64,000 nt of DNA from Pelomonas sp. Root1444 (GCF_001426885.1 NZ_LMFP01000013.1:110574-174573); one strand, 5' to 3'; positions 1 through 10,947 are shown, counted from the stretch's first letter. Notes: generated from the sequence alone by a model not told the origin. Translations and numbers: made by a program.

Positions 1-143
1 ACGAGGTCGAACTCATGCGTGGCGAGCGCGGAGTCCGCTTCGGTGCCGCTGCTGACACGGTCGACCGCATAGCCCGAGGCGCGCAGCGCGCGCAACAGGC
101 CATCAGCCAGCACTTGGTCGTCTTCCGCAATCAGGATGCGCAT
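1..143 (-). CDS. Response regulator, N-terminal part (cut by left edge)
   Basis: The reverse strand from an ATG at 143 reads a receiver-domain start: MRILIAEDD, with the acidic pair of a CheY fold, followed by a helix and then HEFDLV just before the edge, where the phospho-acceptor Asp would follow. Only about 47 residues are visible, so the output domain is unknown. The opening is typical of OmpR-family two-component regulators. It is divergent from recA, with about 175 bp between the two starts. Receiver identity is clear; subfamily is inference. Confidence 0.8.
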   Translation of the reverse strand, partial: MRILIAEDDQVLADGLLRALRASGYAVDRVSSGTEADSALATHEFDL

Positions 144-266
144 GGTCTTTTGTCTCCGCCGCCGATATTAGGTGTTGCGCCGGTGGCTCACGTCTTGAGC
201 CACCTCGCTCCTACGATGCTCATCAATCCTGAGCCCGCGCACTGCCGCGGATCGGGGGACAAACTA

Positions 267-282
267 CTGTACAAACATACAG
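267..282 (+). promoter_or_regulatory. LexA (SOS) box of recA
   Basis: The sequence is CTGT-N8-ACAG, a perfect match to the LexA operator core, with an AT-leaning spacer (ACAAACAT). It lies 37 bp before the recA ATG. LexA repression of recA is established in proteobacteria, so SOS induction of recA-recX is the natural reading. Confidence 0.9.
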
Positions 283-319
283 ATTGCCCCATAATTCAGC
301 CATTCCCACGGAGATTCGC

Positions 320-1357
320 ATGGACGCCCCGGTCAAAGCCCTGAACACCGAAAAAGCCAAGGCCCTGCAAGCCGCCCTCGCCCAGATCGAAAAACAGTTC
401 GGCAAGGGCTCCATCATGCGGCTCGGCGAAGGCGAGGTCATCGAAGACATCCAGGTCGTCTCCACCGGCTCCCTGGGCCTCGACATCGCCCTGGGCGTCG
501 GCGGCCTGCCGCGCGGCCGCGTCGTCGAGATCTACGGCCCCGAGTCTTCCGGCAAGACCACGCTGACGCTGCAGGTCATCGCCGAGATGCAGAAGCTGCA
601 AGGCACCTGCGCCTTCATCGACGCCGAGCACGCGCTCGACATCCAGTACGCCCAGAAGCTCGGCGTCAACCTGCAGGACCTGCTGATCAGCCAGCCCGAC
701 ACCGGCGAGCAGGCGCTTGAAATCGTCGACGCGCTGGTGCGTTCCGGCTCGGTGGACCTCATCGTGGTCGACTCGGTCGCCGCACTGACGCCCAAGGCCG
801 AACTCGAAGGCGAGATGGGCGACAGCCTGCCCGGCCTGCAGGCCCGCCTGATGAGCCAGGCGCTGCGCAAGCTGACCGCCACGATCAAGAAGACCAACTG
901 CATGGTCATCTTCATCAACCAGATCCGCATGAAGATCGGCGTCATGTTCGGCTCGCCCGAGACCACGACCGGCGGCAACGCGCTGAAGTTTTACGCCTCG
1001 GTGCGGCTGGACATCCGCCGCATCGGCTCCATCAAGAAGGGCGAGGAAGTCATCGGCTCCGAGACCAAGGTCAAGGTCGTCAAGAACAAGGTGAGCCCGC
1101 CGTTCAAGACCGCCGAGTTCGACATCCTCTATGGCGAGGGCATCAGCCGCGAGGGCGAGATCGTCGACATGGGCGTCGTCGCCAAGATCGTCGAGAAGTC
1201 CGGCTCCTGGTACGCCTACCAAGGCGAGAAGATCGGCCAGGGCAAGGACAACGCGCGCGAGTTCCTGCGCGAGAACGTTGACGTGGCACGCGAGATCGAG
1301 AACAAGATCCGCGAATCGCTGGGCGTGGCGCTGCTGACCACTGCGGCGCCGGAGTAA
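320..1357 (+). CDS. recA: Recombinase RecA
   Basis: RecA forms ATP-dependent filaments on single-stranded DNA, drives homologous recombination and triggers LexA self-cleavage. The 345-residue protein has the Walker A motif GPESSGKT at about residues 73-80, followed by the family's conserved ATPase core and DNA-binding loops (for example [14 protein letters not shown]). Length is normal for the family. An in-frame ATG at 284 exists, but it lies against the LexA box. The ATG at 320 has a GGAG ribosome site and gives the usual start MDAPVKALN. recX follows 18 bp downstream, so the two are probably cotranscribed. Confidence 0.98.
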   Translation: MDAPVKALNTEKAKALQAALAQIEKQFGKGSIMRLGEGEVIEDIQVVSTGSLGLDIALGVGGLPRGRVVEIYGPESSGKTTLTLQVIAEMQKLQGTCAFIDAEHALDIQYAQKLGVNLQDLLISQPDTGEQALEIVDALVRSGSVDLIVVDSVAALTPKAELEGEMGDSLPGLQARLMSQALRKLTATIKKTNCMVIFINQIRMKIGVMFGSPETTTGGNALKFYASVRLDIRRIGSIKKGEEVIGSETKVKVVKNKVSPPFKTAEFDILYGEGISREGEIVDMGVVAKIVEKSGSWYAYQGEKIGQGKDNAREFLRENVDVAREIENKIRESLGVALLTTAAPE

Positions 1358-1375
1358 GCCCCTCGACCGGCCGCC

Positions 1376-1909
1376 ATGGCGCGCGCGCCCCTGTCGCTGA
1401 AGGCACGCGCCATCGGCTTGCTCGCCCAGCGCGAGCACAGCCGTGCGGAGTTGCGGCGCAAGCTGTTGCGCATTGAGCTGCAACAGGCGCGGCGCGCGGC
1501 GCTGGCGAAGGCGTCGGCCGCTACCTCCGGTGCGGATGACGACGGCAGCGAGCCGGCGGCCGGATACGACGCGCCAACCACTGAGGCCGCGGTCGACGCC
1601 CTGCTCGACGCGCTCGCGGCCGACGGGTACCTGAACGAAACCCGCTTTGTCGAATCCCGGCTGCATGTCCGCGCCGGCCGTTTCGGCGCCCAACGCATCC
1701 AGCAGGAACTGGCCCAGCACGGGCTGAAGCTGGATGCGGAACAACAGGCGGCGCTGCGGGCCACCGAGTTGGAGCGTGCCCGCGAGGTCTGGTTGAGGCG
1801 TTTCGGCGCGGAGCCCGCCCGCGACGCTACCGAGCGGGCGCGCCAGAGTCGCTTCCTGCTGGCGCGGGGCTTTGCCCCCGAAGTGGTGCGCCGCTTGCTC
1901 AGGGCCTAA
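1376..1909 (+). CDS. recX: Regulatory protein RecX
   Basis: RecX is a small, charged helical modulator that limits RecA filament extension. The 177-residue product has the family's opening (SLKARAIGLLAQREHS, RAELRRKL) and a middle RecX repeat (DGYLNETRFVESRL, FGAQRIQQEL). An Ala/Asp-rich insert near residues 42-70 separates the first two repeats and is somewhat longer than in enterobacterial RecX. It lies 18 bp after recA, the classical arrangement, and shares its SOS promoter. Confidence 0.95.
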   Translation: MARAPLSLKARAIGLLAQREHSRAELRRKLLRIELQQARRAALAKASAATSGADDDGSEPAAGYDAPTTEAAVDALLDALAADGYLNETRFVESRLHVRAGRFGAQRIQQELAQHGLKLDAEQQAALRATELERAREVWLRRFGAEPARDATERARQSRFLLARGFAPEVVRRLLRA

Positions 1910-2085
1910 GGGCCGCTTGACCGAGCGCGCAAGGCTAGGAATAACCCTCCGTGCTACATTGCCGGCTGCCCCGAAAACGGCGGTTCACCCGGTTACAAGC
2001 CCGCAGCCCCTTGGCAAAGCGGCTGCAAGAGTCGGCAAAACCACCGTCCCGGCACCGGCCGGGTTGTTTCGCCCATTCCCCGCCC

Positions 2086-2661
2086 ATGCCTGCCGCCCAC
2101 CCGTCCGCCACGCGCCGCCCGCTGCACCGCCGCGCCCTCGATGTGCAGGTGTTTTTGCGCGACGACGGCCTGTTCGACGTCGAAGCGAGTCTCGTCGATA
2201 CCAAATCGCATGACGTGCCGCTGGCCGGCCAGACCCGCAGGGCGGGCGACCCCATCCACGAAATGCGCCTGTGCTTGACGGTCGACCAGAGTCTGATGGT
2301 GACCGCCGCTTCGTCCGATACGCGCTGGATGCCCTACGTCGGCGCCTGCAGCGAACACGGCGACGCCTATGCGCAGCTCGTCGGGCTGAATCTGATGAAG
2401 GGCTTCCGCCATGCCGTGGCCGAGCGCCTCGGCGGCACGCGCGGCTGCACCCACCTGACCGAGCTCTGCCAGATCCTGCCGACCGCCGTCATCCAGGCTC
2501 TGGCCGGCTCGGTCGTCGACACACGTGAAGGCGATGCCGCCGGCAACCCGCCCTTCCAGCTCGACCGCTGCCACGCGTTGAAGCGCGACAGTGCGACCGT
2601 TGCCAAGTTCTATCCGCGCTGGCATCTGACCACCCCAGAGCCGGCCCCGACCGCTTCCTGA
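2086..2661 (+). CDS. DUF2889 domain-containing protein
   Basis: A 191-residue soluble protein with no signal peptide or membrane segment. The order ([14 protein letters not shown], then [18 protein letters not shown] and GCTHLTELC) matches DUF2889, a family of unknown function that recurs between recX and sucC in Burkholderiales. The open frame extends back to 1951, but that part is low-complexity and the ATG at 2086 gives the family-type start. The conserved Cys/His residues (GCTHL) might bind a metal or thiol, which is inference only. It ends 25 bp before sucC and may be cotranscribed with it. Confidence 0.85.
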   Translation: MPAAHPSATRRPLHRRALDVQVFLRDDGLFDVEASLVDTKSHDVPLAGQTRRAGDPIHEMRLCLTVDQSLMVTAASSDTRWMPYVGACSEHGDAYAQLVGLNLMKGFRHAVAERLGGTRGCTHLTELCQILPTAVIQALAGSVVDTREGDAAGNPPFQLDRCHALKRDSATVAKFYPRWHLTTPEPAPTAS

Positions 2662-2686
2662 CTTCCCCGACCCGAAAGACCCAGCC

Positions 2687-3847
<1,161 letters not shown>

Positions 3848-3865
3848 CGCCCAGAGGAATCAGAC

Positions 3866-4759
3866 ATGTCCATCTACATCAACAAAGACACCAAGGTCAT
3901 CACCCAGGGCATCACGGGCAAGACCGGCCAATTCCACACGCTGGGCTGCCAGGCCTACGCCAACGGCAAGAACGCCTTCGTCGCGGGCGTGAACCCCAAG
4001 AAGGCCGGCGAGAAGTTCTCCGAGATCCCCATCTACGCGACCGTCAAGGAAGCAGCCGGCCAGACCGGCGCGACCGTCTCCGTCATCTACGTGCCGCCCG
4101 CGGGCGCTGCCGCCGCGATCTGGGAAGCTGTCGAGGCCGACCTGGACCTGGCGATCTGCATCACCGAAGGCATCCCGGTCCGGGACATGCTGGAAGTGCG
4201 CAACAAGATGAAGGCCAAGGAAGCCGCCGGCGGCAAGCGCACGCTGCTGCTGGGCCCCAACTGCCCGGGCCTGATCACGCCGGAAGAAATCAAGATCGGC
4301 ATCATGCCGGGCCACATCCACAAGAAGGGCCGCATCGGCGTCGTGTCGCGCTCCGGCACGCTGACGTATGAAGCCGTCGCGCAGCTGACCGAAATCGGCC
4401 TGGGCCAATCATCGGCCGTGGGCATCGGCGGCGACCCGATCAACGGCCTGAAGCACATCGATGTGATGAAGGCCTTCAACGACGACCCGGACACCGACGC
4501 TGTCATCATGATCGGCGAGATCGGCGGCCCGGACGAAGCGGAAGCCGCCCGCTGGTGCAAGGCCAACATGAAGAAGCCCATCGTCGGCTTCATCGCCGGT
4601 GTCACCGCGCCCCCCGGCAAGCGCATGGGCCACGCCGGCGCGCTGATCTCCGGCGGTGCCGACACGGCCGATGCCAAGCTCGCCATCATGGAAGAGTGCG
4701 GCTTCACCGTCACGCGCAATCCGTCCGAAATGGGCAAGCTGCTCAAGGCGCTGCTGTAA
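3866..4759 (+). CDS. sucD: Succinyl-CoA synthetase, alpha subunit
   Basis: The alpha subunit binds CoA and carries the phospho-histidine intermediate. The 297-residue protein opens [18 protein letters not shown] (CoA-binding Rossmann fold). The active-site His lies in [10 protein letters not shown] at about residue 256, and the preceding [16 protein letters not shown] stretch is typical. It is cotranscribed with sucC and closed by a strong terminator just downstream. Confidence 0.98.
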   Translation: MSIYINKDTKVITQGITGKTGQFHTLGCQAYANGKNAFVAGVNPKKAGEKFSEIPIYATVKEAAGQTGATVSVIYVPPAGAAAAIWEAVEADLDLAICITEGIPVRDMLEVRNKMKAKEAAGGKRTLLLGPNCPGLITPEEIKIGIMPGHIHKKGRIGVVSRSGTLTYEAVAQLTEIGLGQSSAVGIGGDPINGLKHIDVMKAFNDDPDTDAVIMIGEIGGPDEAEAARWCKANMKKPIVGFIAGVTAPPGKRMGHAGALISGGADTADAKLAIMEECGFTVTRNPSEMGKLLKALL

Positions 4760-4781
4760 ACCCCGCCTTGAGTGACCGACG

Positions 4782-4807
4782 AGGGCCGTTCACTGAACGG
4801 CCCTTTT
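4782..4807 (+). terminator. Rho-independent terminator after sucCD
   Basis: A perfect 10-bp GC-rich stem (AGGGCCGTTC / GAACGGCCCT) with a 3-nt loop, followed by TTTT. It lies 22 bp after the sucD stop. Confidence 0.9.
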
Positions 4808-4884
4808 CCATGGTGCCTACGTAGTTGCACGCAGGCGCGCCACCCCCGCCGGATCGACACTCGGCAAACAATTCCTCTCCCGCC

Positions 4885-5580
4885 ATGGACCTGCTCAACG
4901 CCGCCTTCTTCATCGCGCTGCTGAAGATCATCTGGGTCAACATCCTGCTGTCCGGCGACAACGCCGTCGTCATCGCGCTGGCCGCGCGCAATCTCGCCGC
5001 GGAGCAGCAGAAGAAGGCCATCCTGTTCGGCAGCGGTGCGGCCATCGTGTTGCGCGTCGTGCTGACCTTGTTCGCCGTGCAGCTGCTGCAGCTGCCTTGG
5101 CTGAAGCTGATCGGCGCGGTGCTGCTGCTGTGGATCGGCGTGCAGCTGCTGGCTGACAACGACGACGATGCCGACGTGCACGCCAGCAGCAGCGTCTGGG
5201 TCGCCATCCGCACCATCCTGGTCGCGGACCTCGTCATGAGCCTGGACAACGTCATCGCCGTTGCCGCCGCCGCCAACAGCGCGCCAGAAGGTGCCCGCGT
5301 GGCGCTGCTCGTCATCGGCCTGGGCCTGTCGATCCCGCTGATCATCTTCGGCAGCACGCTGCTGTTGAAACTGATGGAGCGCTTCCCGGTCATCATCACC
5401 TTGGGTGCGGCGCTGCTGGGCTTCGTCGCCGGCGAGATGGCCACGACCGACATGGCGGTGCACGAGTGGTTCGAAGCGCACATGCACGGCCTCGACTACG
5501 CCGTCAGCATCAGCTGCGCGGTGCTGGTCGTTGCCATCGGCATGACGCTGGCACGGCGCGGCAAACGCGAGTCGACCTAA
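4885..5580 (+). CDS. TerC family integral membrane protein (YjbE-type)
   Basis: A 231-residue polytopic inner-membrane protein with about seven hydrophobic segments. Two conserved acidic TerC motifs are present inside membrane segments: SGDNAVVIALAARN near the N-terminus and MSLDNVIAVAAAA in the middle. TerC/YjbE proteins are implicated in metal ion efflux, notably manganese, and in tellurite resistance; the exact substrate cannot be read here. A TTG 60 bp upstream keeps the frame open, but the ATG at 4885 gives the family start MDLLNAAFFIALLKI. The kinase gene begins 11 bp after its stop. Confidence 0.9.
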   Translation: MDLLNAAFFIALLKIIWVNILLSGDNAVVIALAARNLAAEQQKKAILFGSGAAIVLRVVLTLFAVQLLQLPWLKLIGAVLLLWIGVQLLADNDDDADVHASSSVWVAIRTILVADLVMSLDNVIAVAAAANSAPEGARVALLVIGLGLSIPLIIFGSTLLLKLMERFPVIITLGAALLGFVAGEMATTDMAVHEWFEAHMHGLDYAVSISCAVLVVAIGMTLARRGKREST

Positions 5581-5590
5581 GATCGGCCGC

Positions 5591-6706
5591 ATGGCAAGCG
5601 GCGGCAAACCCGGTTTCTGGCAACGCCTCATCGGCCGCGCCGCCGATGCGTCGCCCAGCGAGCCGTCGACGCTGCCCGCCATGCAGGCGCCGCCTCCCGA
5701 GGCCGATGCGCCCGAGCCGAGAACGGGCACGCTGCCGTCCGGCCTGCACGATTTCGAGCTCGGTGCCGAGATCGGCCGCGGTGCCATGGCCATCGTCTAC
5801 AAGGCCACGCAGCGCTCCACCGGCCGCCAGGTCGCCGTCAAGCAGCTGGCGTTGAGCCGCGAGTTCTCTGCCGAAGACTTGGCCGACGTGCGCGAGCGCT
5901 TCATGCGCGAAGCCCGCGCGGCGCGGGCGCTGGAACACCCCGACATCCTGCAGGTCGTGGACGCCGGTCAGGACGGCCGCGACGCCTGGATCGCCCTGGA
6001 ATACGTGCTGGGCCGCGACCTGAGCCTTTTCACCCGGGCGGGTCAATTGCTGCCGGTGCGCGAGGTCGTGCAGCTCGGCGCCCGCCTTGCGCGCGCCTTG
6101 CACTACGCGCACAGCCAGGGGGTCATTCACCGGGACATCAAGCCGGCCAACGTCATGCTGGACCGCGTCAACGGCAGCCTCAAGCTGATGGATTTCGGCA
6201 TCGCCCGCGTGGGCGACGGCAGCCGCACACGCACCGGCCTTGTTCTCGGCACGCCGTCCTTCATGTCGCCCGAGCAGCTCGCCGGCCTGACGGTGGACGG
6301 CCGCAGCGACCTCTACTCGCTGGCCGTGCTGCTCTACCAGTTGCTGACCGGTACCCTGCCGCACCAGAGCGACTCGATGGCGCGGCTGATGCAGCAGATC
6401 GCCACCGAACCGGCCGCGGACGTGCGCATCCACCGCCCCGAGTTGCCCGAGTCGCTGGCTCTGGTGCTGGCCGTCGCGCTGGAGAAGCGCCCCGAGCTGC
6501 GCTACCCGTCGGGAGAGCAGATGGCGCGCGACCTCGATGCCGTGCTCGTCATGGACCTGCAGGCCGAGCCCGCGGCGCCCGATGCCACCATGCCGCAGGA
6601 TCCCGCCTTCGCACAAACACTGCGCTTGACGCCGGAGGAAGCAGGGCAGAATCGCCGCTCCCCCGCAGAGCCTCGCGAGCCGCACGAGCCCCCACCCGCC
6701 TCATGA
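5591..6706 (+). CDS. Ser/Thr protein kinase (Hanks type)
   Basis: A 371-residue cytosolic kinase. The kinase domain spans about residues 55-320: glycine loop EIGRGAMAIVYKA, ATP Lys in VAVKQL, catalytic loop HRDIKPANV, metal-binding DFGIAR, and an activation segment ending GTPSFMSPEQL. All catalytic residues are present. N- and C-terminal tails are Pro/Ala-rich and there is no membrane anchor or PASTA sensor. Its stop overlaps the start of the PP2C phosphatase gene (ATGA), and an FHA protein follows. The unit therefore resembles a kinase / phosphatase / phosphothreonine-reader module; its substrates are unknown. Confidence 0.93.
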   Translation: MASGGKPGFWQRLIGRAADASPSEPSTLPAMQAPPPEADAPEPRTGTLPSGLHDFELGAEIGRGAMAIVYKATQRSTGRQVAVKQLALSREFSAEDLADVRERFMREARAARALEHPDILQVVDAGQDGRDAWIALEYVLGRDLSLFTRAGQLLPVREVVQLGARLARALHYAHSQGVIHRDIKPANVMLDRVNGSLKLMDFGIARVGDGSRTRTGLVLGTPSFMSPEQLAGLTVDGRSDLYSLAVLLYQLLTGTLPHQSDSMARLMQQIATEPAADVRIHRPELPESLALVLAVALEKRPELRYPSGEQMARDLDAVLVMDLQAEPAAPDATMPQDPAFAQTLRLTPEEAGQNRRSPAEPREPHEPPPAS

Positions 6707-7512
6707 TCCTGGAGTTCTTCAGCGCCACTGACGTGGGACGTGCGCGCGACAACAACGAAGACTCGGTCGCCCTCGACGAGGCCGCCGGCCTGGCCGTGCT
6801 GGCCGACGGCATGGGCGGCTACAACGCGGGCGAAGTGGCCAGCCAGATGCTGACCGGGTTCGTCAACAGCGAGCTCGGCCGCTGGCTCAAGGACGCCGGT
6901 CGCGAGGCCCGCGCCGGCGAAGTCAAGCGCGCCATGGACATCTGCGTGGACAACGCCAACCGCGCCATCTTCAACGCCGCCAACACCAACCCCAAGTACG
7001 CCGGCATGGGCACGACGCTGGTGCTCGGCGTGTTCCGCCCCGAAGGCCTGCTGCTCGGCCATGTCGGCGACTCGCGCGGCTACCGGCTGCGCGCCGGGCG
7101 CCTGATCCAGATCACGCGCGACCATTCGCTGCTGCAGGAGCAGATCGACGCCGGCCTGCTGACCGTCGAGGAAGCCGCCTTCTCCAGCAACAAAAACCTC
7201 GTCACGCGCGCCGTCGGCGTCGAGGACACCGTGCTGATGGAGATGCACCTGCACGAGGTCCAGCCGGGCGACACCTACCTGCTGTGCTCCGACGGCCTGT
7301 CCGACATGCTCGACGACGACAGCATCGCCAACCTGCTCAATGGCAATCCGGCTCTCCCCGAGGCTGCGCACGCACTGATCAACGCAGCCAATGACAACGG
7401 CGGTCGCGATAACATCGCACTCATCCTGGCCCGAGCCGAGGGCCGCCAACGTACCGAAGGACGAGGCTGGTGGCCCTTCGGCCGGCGTGGCGGCAAAGAC
7501 TCCCCTGCCTGA
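6703..7512 (+). CDS. PP2C-family Ser/Thr protein phosphatase
   Basis: A 269-residue metal-dependent phosphatase with the PP2C motifs in order: GRARDNNEDS, LADGMGGYNAGE, LLGHVGDSRGYRLR, LLCSDGLSDML and GGRDNIALIL. These supply the Asp ligands for the binuclear metal centre. It overlaps the upstream kinase by 4 nt, so translational coupling and opposing activities on shared substrates are likely. Closest functional class is the Stp/PppA type. The C-terminal 25 residues are basic and likely disordered. Confidence 0.93.
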   Translation: MILEFFSATDVGRARDNNEDSVALDEAAGLAVLADGMGGYNAGEVASQMLTGFVNSELGRWLKDAGREARAGEVKRAMDICVDNANRAIFNAANTNPKYAGMGTTLVLGVFRPEGLLLGHVGDSRGYRLRAGRLIQITRDHSLLQEQIDAGLLTVEEAAFSSNKNLVTRAVGVEDTVLMEMHLHEVQPGDTYLLCSDGLSDMLDDDSIANLLNGNPALPEAAHALINAANDNGGRDNIALILARAEGRQRTEGRGWWPFGRRGGKDSPA

Positions 7513-7547
7513 AGAGTCGCGGCACACAACAGAACTTGAGGTCATTC

Positions 7548-8201
7548 ATGGGCAAACTGGTGGTTTCGCTCGACGGCGTCGTGATCAAAGAGGTACAGAT
7601 CACCAAGGACAAGACCACGCTAGGTCGCAGGCCGTACAACGACATCGTCATCGACAACCTCGCCATCTCCGGCGAGCACGCCGTCCTGCAGATGGTCGGC
7701 AACGACGTCTTCATCGAAGACCTCAATTCCACCAACGGCACGTACATCAACGGCAAGGCGATCAAGAAGCAACTGCTGGCTGACAACGACACCGTCGAGA
7801 TCGGCAAGTACAAGATCAAGTTCCTGCTCAACGACGGCGGGGACTACGAGAAGACGATGATCCTCAAGCCCGGGGCGACACCGCCGAACCTGGGCGGCGG
7901 CCCGGGTTCCTCGTTTGGCGGCCTCGGCGCCGCCGCCATCGGCCCGGCTTCCATCAAGGTGTTGACCGGCGCCGCCGCAGGCCGCGAGGTCGCGCTGACC
8001 AAGGTCGTCACGACGCTCGGCAAGCCCGGCGTGCAGGTCGCCTCCATCACCAAGCGACCGACCGGCTATGTCTTTGCCCACGTCGAAGGCCCGCAACGTC
8101 CCAGCGTCAACGGCATCCCTCTGACCGGCGAATCGATCGCCTTGCGCAGCGGCGACCTCATCGAGCTGGCCGGCACACAGATGCAGTTCATCCAGGGTTG
8201 A
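7548..8201 (+). CDS. FHA domain protein (two FHA-like modules)
   Basis: A 217-residue protein whose N-terminal FHA domain (about residues 1-100) has the phosphothreonine-binding signature: GRRPYNDIVI, SGEHAVL and NSTNGTYINGK. A Gly-rich linker (about residues 112-132) leads to a second, degenerate FHA-like fold (about residues 135-217, ending VNGIPLTG and IELAGTQMQF). It starts 35 bp after the phosphatase gene, with TTGAGG as a possible ribosome site. It probably reads phosphorylation written by the upstream kinase. The same trio occurs in type VI secretion regulation, but no such genes are in the window. Confidence 0.9.
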   Translation: MGKLVVSLDGVVIKEVQITKDKTTLGRRPYNDIVIDNLAISGEHAVLQMVGNDVFIEDLNSTNGTYINGKAIKKQLLADNDTVEIGKYKIKFLLNDGGDYEKTMILKPGATPPNLGGGPGSSFGGLGAAAIGPASIKVLTGAAAGREVALTKVVTTLGKPGVQVASITKRPTGYVFAHVEGPQRPSVNGIPLTGESIALRSGDLIELAGTQMQFIQG

Positions 8202-8404
8202 AAACACCGCTCCCGACCGCCCCGCGAAGCCGGACCGGCGGGAGCTGCCGCCAACGGGCTGCCGGCCGCGCGGCTGCTGTGACTTCCTCACGATAGCGAC
8301 ACCCCCAACTCGGTAATCCGACCGTCCAGGCATCGGGGCGGGTGCGTACATTCTTGGCTCCACCCCGCTTCACGCGGGGGCCCTCGAACCGAGCCACGCA
8401 CCGC

Positions 8405-9190
8405 ATGAACATCCGCGTCCTGGGCTGCTCCGGCGCCATCGCCGCCGGCTACAAGACCACCGCCTTCCTGCTGGACGACGATGTCCTCATCGACGCCGGC
8501 ACCGGCGTGGGCGACTTGCCGCTGGATGCCCTGGCCGCCATCGACCACATCCTGCTCAGCCACTCCCACCTGGACCATGTGCTGGGCATCCCGCTGCTGG
8601 CCGACGCCGTGCTGCGCCTGCGCGTGGCCGCGGGCCGCCCCCCCATCCAGGTCCACGCCCTGCCCGAGACGCTGGATGCCCTGCGCCGGCACATCTTCAA
8701 CGGCGTCATCTGGCCCGACTTCACCAAGCTGCCGACGCGCGAGGCGCCGGCACTGTCGCTGCACCCGTTCCAGATCGGCGACCGCCTGAACATCGCCGGC
8801 CGCGTCATCGAAGTGCTGCCGGCCGCCCACACCGTCCCTGCCGTAGGTTTCGCGGTCGATGGCGGTGCCCAGTCCGGGCACGCCCATTGGGTCTTCACCG
8901 GCGACACCGGCCCCAACCCAGCCCTTTGGCGCCGCCTCGCCCAACTGCGCCTGTCGCATCTCGTCATCGAGACCGCCTTCAGCGACGACGAGGCCGAACT
9001 TGCCCACGTCAGTCAGCACCTCTGCCCGGCCGACCTTGGCCACGAACTCGCGCAACTGGCTGGCAGCGTCGACGTGCGCATCACGCATATCAAGCCGGGC
9101 GAGGTCGAAGCGGTGATGTTGGGCGCCACCCGGATCAAGACCGCTCACTGCCTCGCCGCGCTGCAAGGCGGCGACGAATTCGTTCTCTGA
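8405..9190 (+). CDS. Metallo-beta-lactamase-fold hydrolase, possible class II cyclic-nucleotide phosphodiesterase
   Basis: A 261-residue protein with the zinc-binding signature HSHLDH at about residue 58, an invariant-type GDTG near the middle, and later His residues (THIKPGE). The overall pattern (MNIRVLGCSGA, DAGTG) fits MBL-fold proteins related to class II 3',5'-cyclic-nucleotide phosphodiesterases. Substrate is not proven. The ATG at 8405 gives the typical start; the frame extends back to 8342 without family similarity. Two nucleotide-cyclase-fold proteins are encoded about 24 kb away, but no direct link can be read. Confidence 0.8.
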   Translation: MNIRVLGCSGAIAAGYKTTAFLLDDDVLIDAGTGVGDLPLDALAAIDHILLSHSHLDHVLGIPLLADAVLRLRVAAGRPPIQVHALPETLDALRRHIFNGVIWPDFTKLPTREAPALSLHPFQIGDRLNIAGRVIEVLPAAHTVPAVGFAVDGGAQSGHAHWVFTGDTGPNPALWRRLAQLRLSHLVIETAFSDDEAELAHVSQHLCPADLGHELAQLAGSVDVRITHIKPGEVEAVMLGATRIKTAHCLAALQGGDEFVL

Positions 9191-9195
9191 GGCGT

Positions 9196-10875
9196 ATGTT
9201 CCGGCGTATCCGGCGGCTCTTTTCATCGGCGCTGCCGTTCTTGTATCTTCTTAGCCCAGGGCTGGTCGCGGCCTTCGGCCCCGGCCAGATCGTGAATGCG
9301 GATGAGCGATTTGCCGTGTTCGCACTGTCAATGTGGCAACTAGCCATGCTGCTGGTCGTTCTCGGTTCGCCACGCCGAGTGCTACTGGGCGCCCTCCCCG
9401 TGGCCGTCTTGGTGCCGCCCTACGTGTACTTCTGCCTGAAGTTCGGTAGCGTGCCGGGAGACGCCATGGTCGCGGCGATCATGTACACCTCTCCCGCTCA
9501 GTCTGTGGAGGTGGTCGCCGCATTTGGAGCGACAGCGCTCGTGGCTTGGTTGGCCGTCGTCTTGATGTACATACTCATCGCTTGGCGTACCGACGCCAGC
9601 TGGCGGATGCCGATGGCGGGCAGAAAGGCAGGCATCGCGGTATTGCTCGGGGTAGTCGGCGTGATGCTCCTGCTGCGCGAACTGGCCCCCCAAGCGGTAG
9701 AGCTGCCACCCGTCTTCGAACCGGACAACATTGCACGGGTCTTCCCAGGCAACCTGGCGCGATCCGCGCTGCGCGCGAGAGAACGGCTGTCACCGCCCTC
9801 CCGTTGGACGTCGGTCGATGGCAAGGCGCGGCCTGAATGGCGCGATCAATCGCTGCTTGTGGTGTTCGTCATCGGAGAAAGCGTCCGACCGGACCATCTC
9901 AGCCTTTACGGCTACCCCCGCGAGACGACACCCAACCTGCGCGCAATGTCCGACGCACTGATTCAATTCTCGGACGTCGCATCGACCGCACACTTCACCT
10001 TCATGGCAGTCACAAACCTCGTTTCGATCAAGACGCCGGACGGCCCCGCCTCTCTGGTCAAGACGTTTTCGCAGGCCGGTTTCGCGACGGCATGGCTGTC
10101 CAACCAGGAACGCACCTTTCTCAGCGAAGGCGCTGACCAGACAGCCCATGCAAACGGTCCGTTCGACTTTCACTTTCGCCGTGATTCGGCCTTGCTGACG
10201 CCCTTTGTTTCATTCACCCGGCAGGCAGGACCGCGGCAGTTCATCGTCCTGCACATGAATGGAAGCCACTTTCCGTACGAAGAGCGATACGGCGCCGACG
10301 CCAAGCGCTTTTCTCCAACGCTGGGGGACAGGCAACTGTCCGGCCATCCGGGTCCGGAGCACAAGACGGAGGCGATCAATTCCTATGACAACACGCTTGT
10401 GGAGCTTGACCGTTTCCTCGGCAGCCTGTTCCACGTATTGAAATCCGAGACTCGTCCGGCCTTGCTGGTCTTCACGTCAGACCACGGCGAGAACCTGTTC
10501 GACGACTCCCGCAACCGCTTCATGCATGCGCTACAGACTCCGTCCTCCTGGGACACCCAGGTCCCGCTCATCATCTGGTCCAACGCTGCATACCAAGCCC
10601 TCAACCCCGGCGCAATAGAACGTCTGAGGATGCGCACTGCCGAGCCGGTCGGCCATCGGGATTTGTTCCCCACTCTCCTTGACCTCGCAGGCATCGATTG
10701 GGCGCATGCAGCGCGCCATGTCGGCTTGGCCTCTTCATCATGGCTGCCGCACGAACGTCTATTGGAAACTTTCGACGGTCTCGGGCCCGACTTCGACGAA
10801 CTGCGCCGCACGGAACGGCTGCGCGGATTCGCCGCCAAGCGGTCCAAACTGACCCAAAACGTCACTTCACACTGA
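9196..10875 (+). CDS. Phosphoethanolamine transferase-like membrane enzyme (sulfatase fold)
   Basis: A 559-residue protein with about five hydrophobic segments in the first 190 residues, then a periplasmic alkaline-phosphatase/sulfatase domain. Seen motifs are VIGESVRPDHLSLYGY (first metal Glu), STAHFTFMAV (candidate Thr nucleophile region) and FTSDHGENL (metal Asp-His), the pattern of EptA/OpgE/CptA-type enzymes that move phosphoethanolamine from phosphatidylethanolamine. It begins 5 bp after the MBL gene, and its base use is slightly less GC-rich than its neighbours. Its position just before a pilin gene suggests the pilin or its glycan as substrate (inference); lipid A is the main alternative. 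Confidence 0.85.
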   Translation: MFRRIRRLFSSALPFLYLLSPGLVAAFGPGQIVNADERFAVFALSMWQLAMLLVVLGSPRRVLLGALPVAVLVPPYVYFCLKFGSVPGDAMVAAIMYTSPAQSVEVVAAFGATALVAWLAVVLMYILIAWRTDASWRMPMAGRKAGIAVLLGVVGVMLLLRELAPQAVELPPVFEPDNIARVFPGNLARSALRARERLSPPSRWTSVDGKARPEWRDQSLLVVFVIGESVRPDHLSLYGYPRETTPNLRAMSDALIQFSDVASTAHFTFMAVTNLVSIKTPDGPASLVKTFSQAGFATAWLSNQERTFLSEGADQTAHANGPFDFHFRRDSALLTPFVSFTRQAGPRQFIVLHMNGSHFPYEERYGADAKRFSPTLGDRQLSGHPGPEHKTEAINSYDNTLVELDRFLGSLFHVLKSETRPALLVFTSDHGENLFDDSRNRFMHALQTPSSWDTQVPLIIWSNAAYQALNPGAIERLRMRTAEPVGHRDLFPTLLDLAGIDWAHAARHVGLASSSWLPHERLLETFDGLGPDFDELRRTERLRGFAAKRSKLTQNVTSH

Positions 10876-10947
10876 CAAGATTTGTCAGCCGACCAAATGC
10901 GGCACCCTTAAACGTGCAGTCCTGCACAGTTTTCGGCCTTCCGCTGC

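Noticed and set aside
5591-8201. A type VI secretion locus
   Set aside because: Kinase, phosphatase and FHA are present but no Tss structural gene lies in the window.
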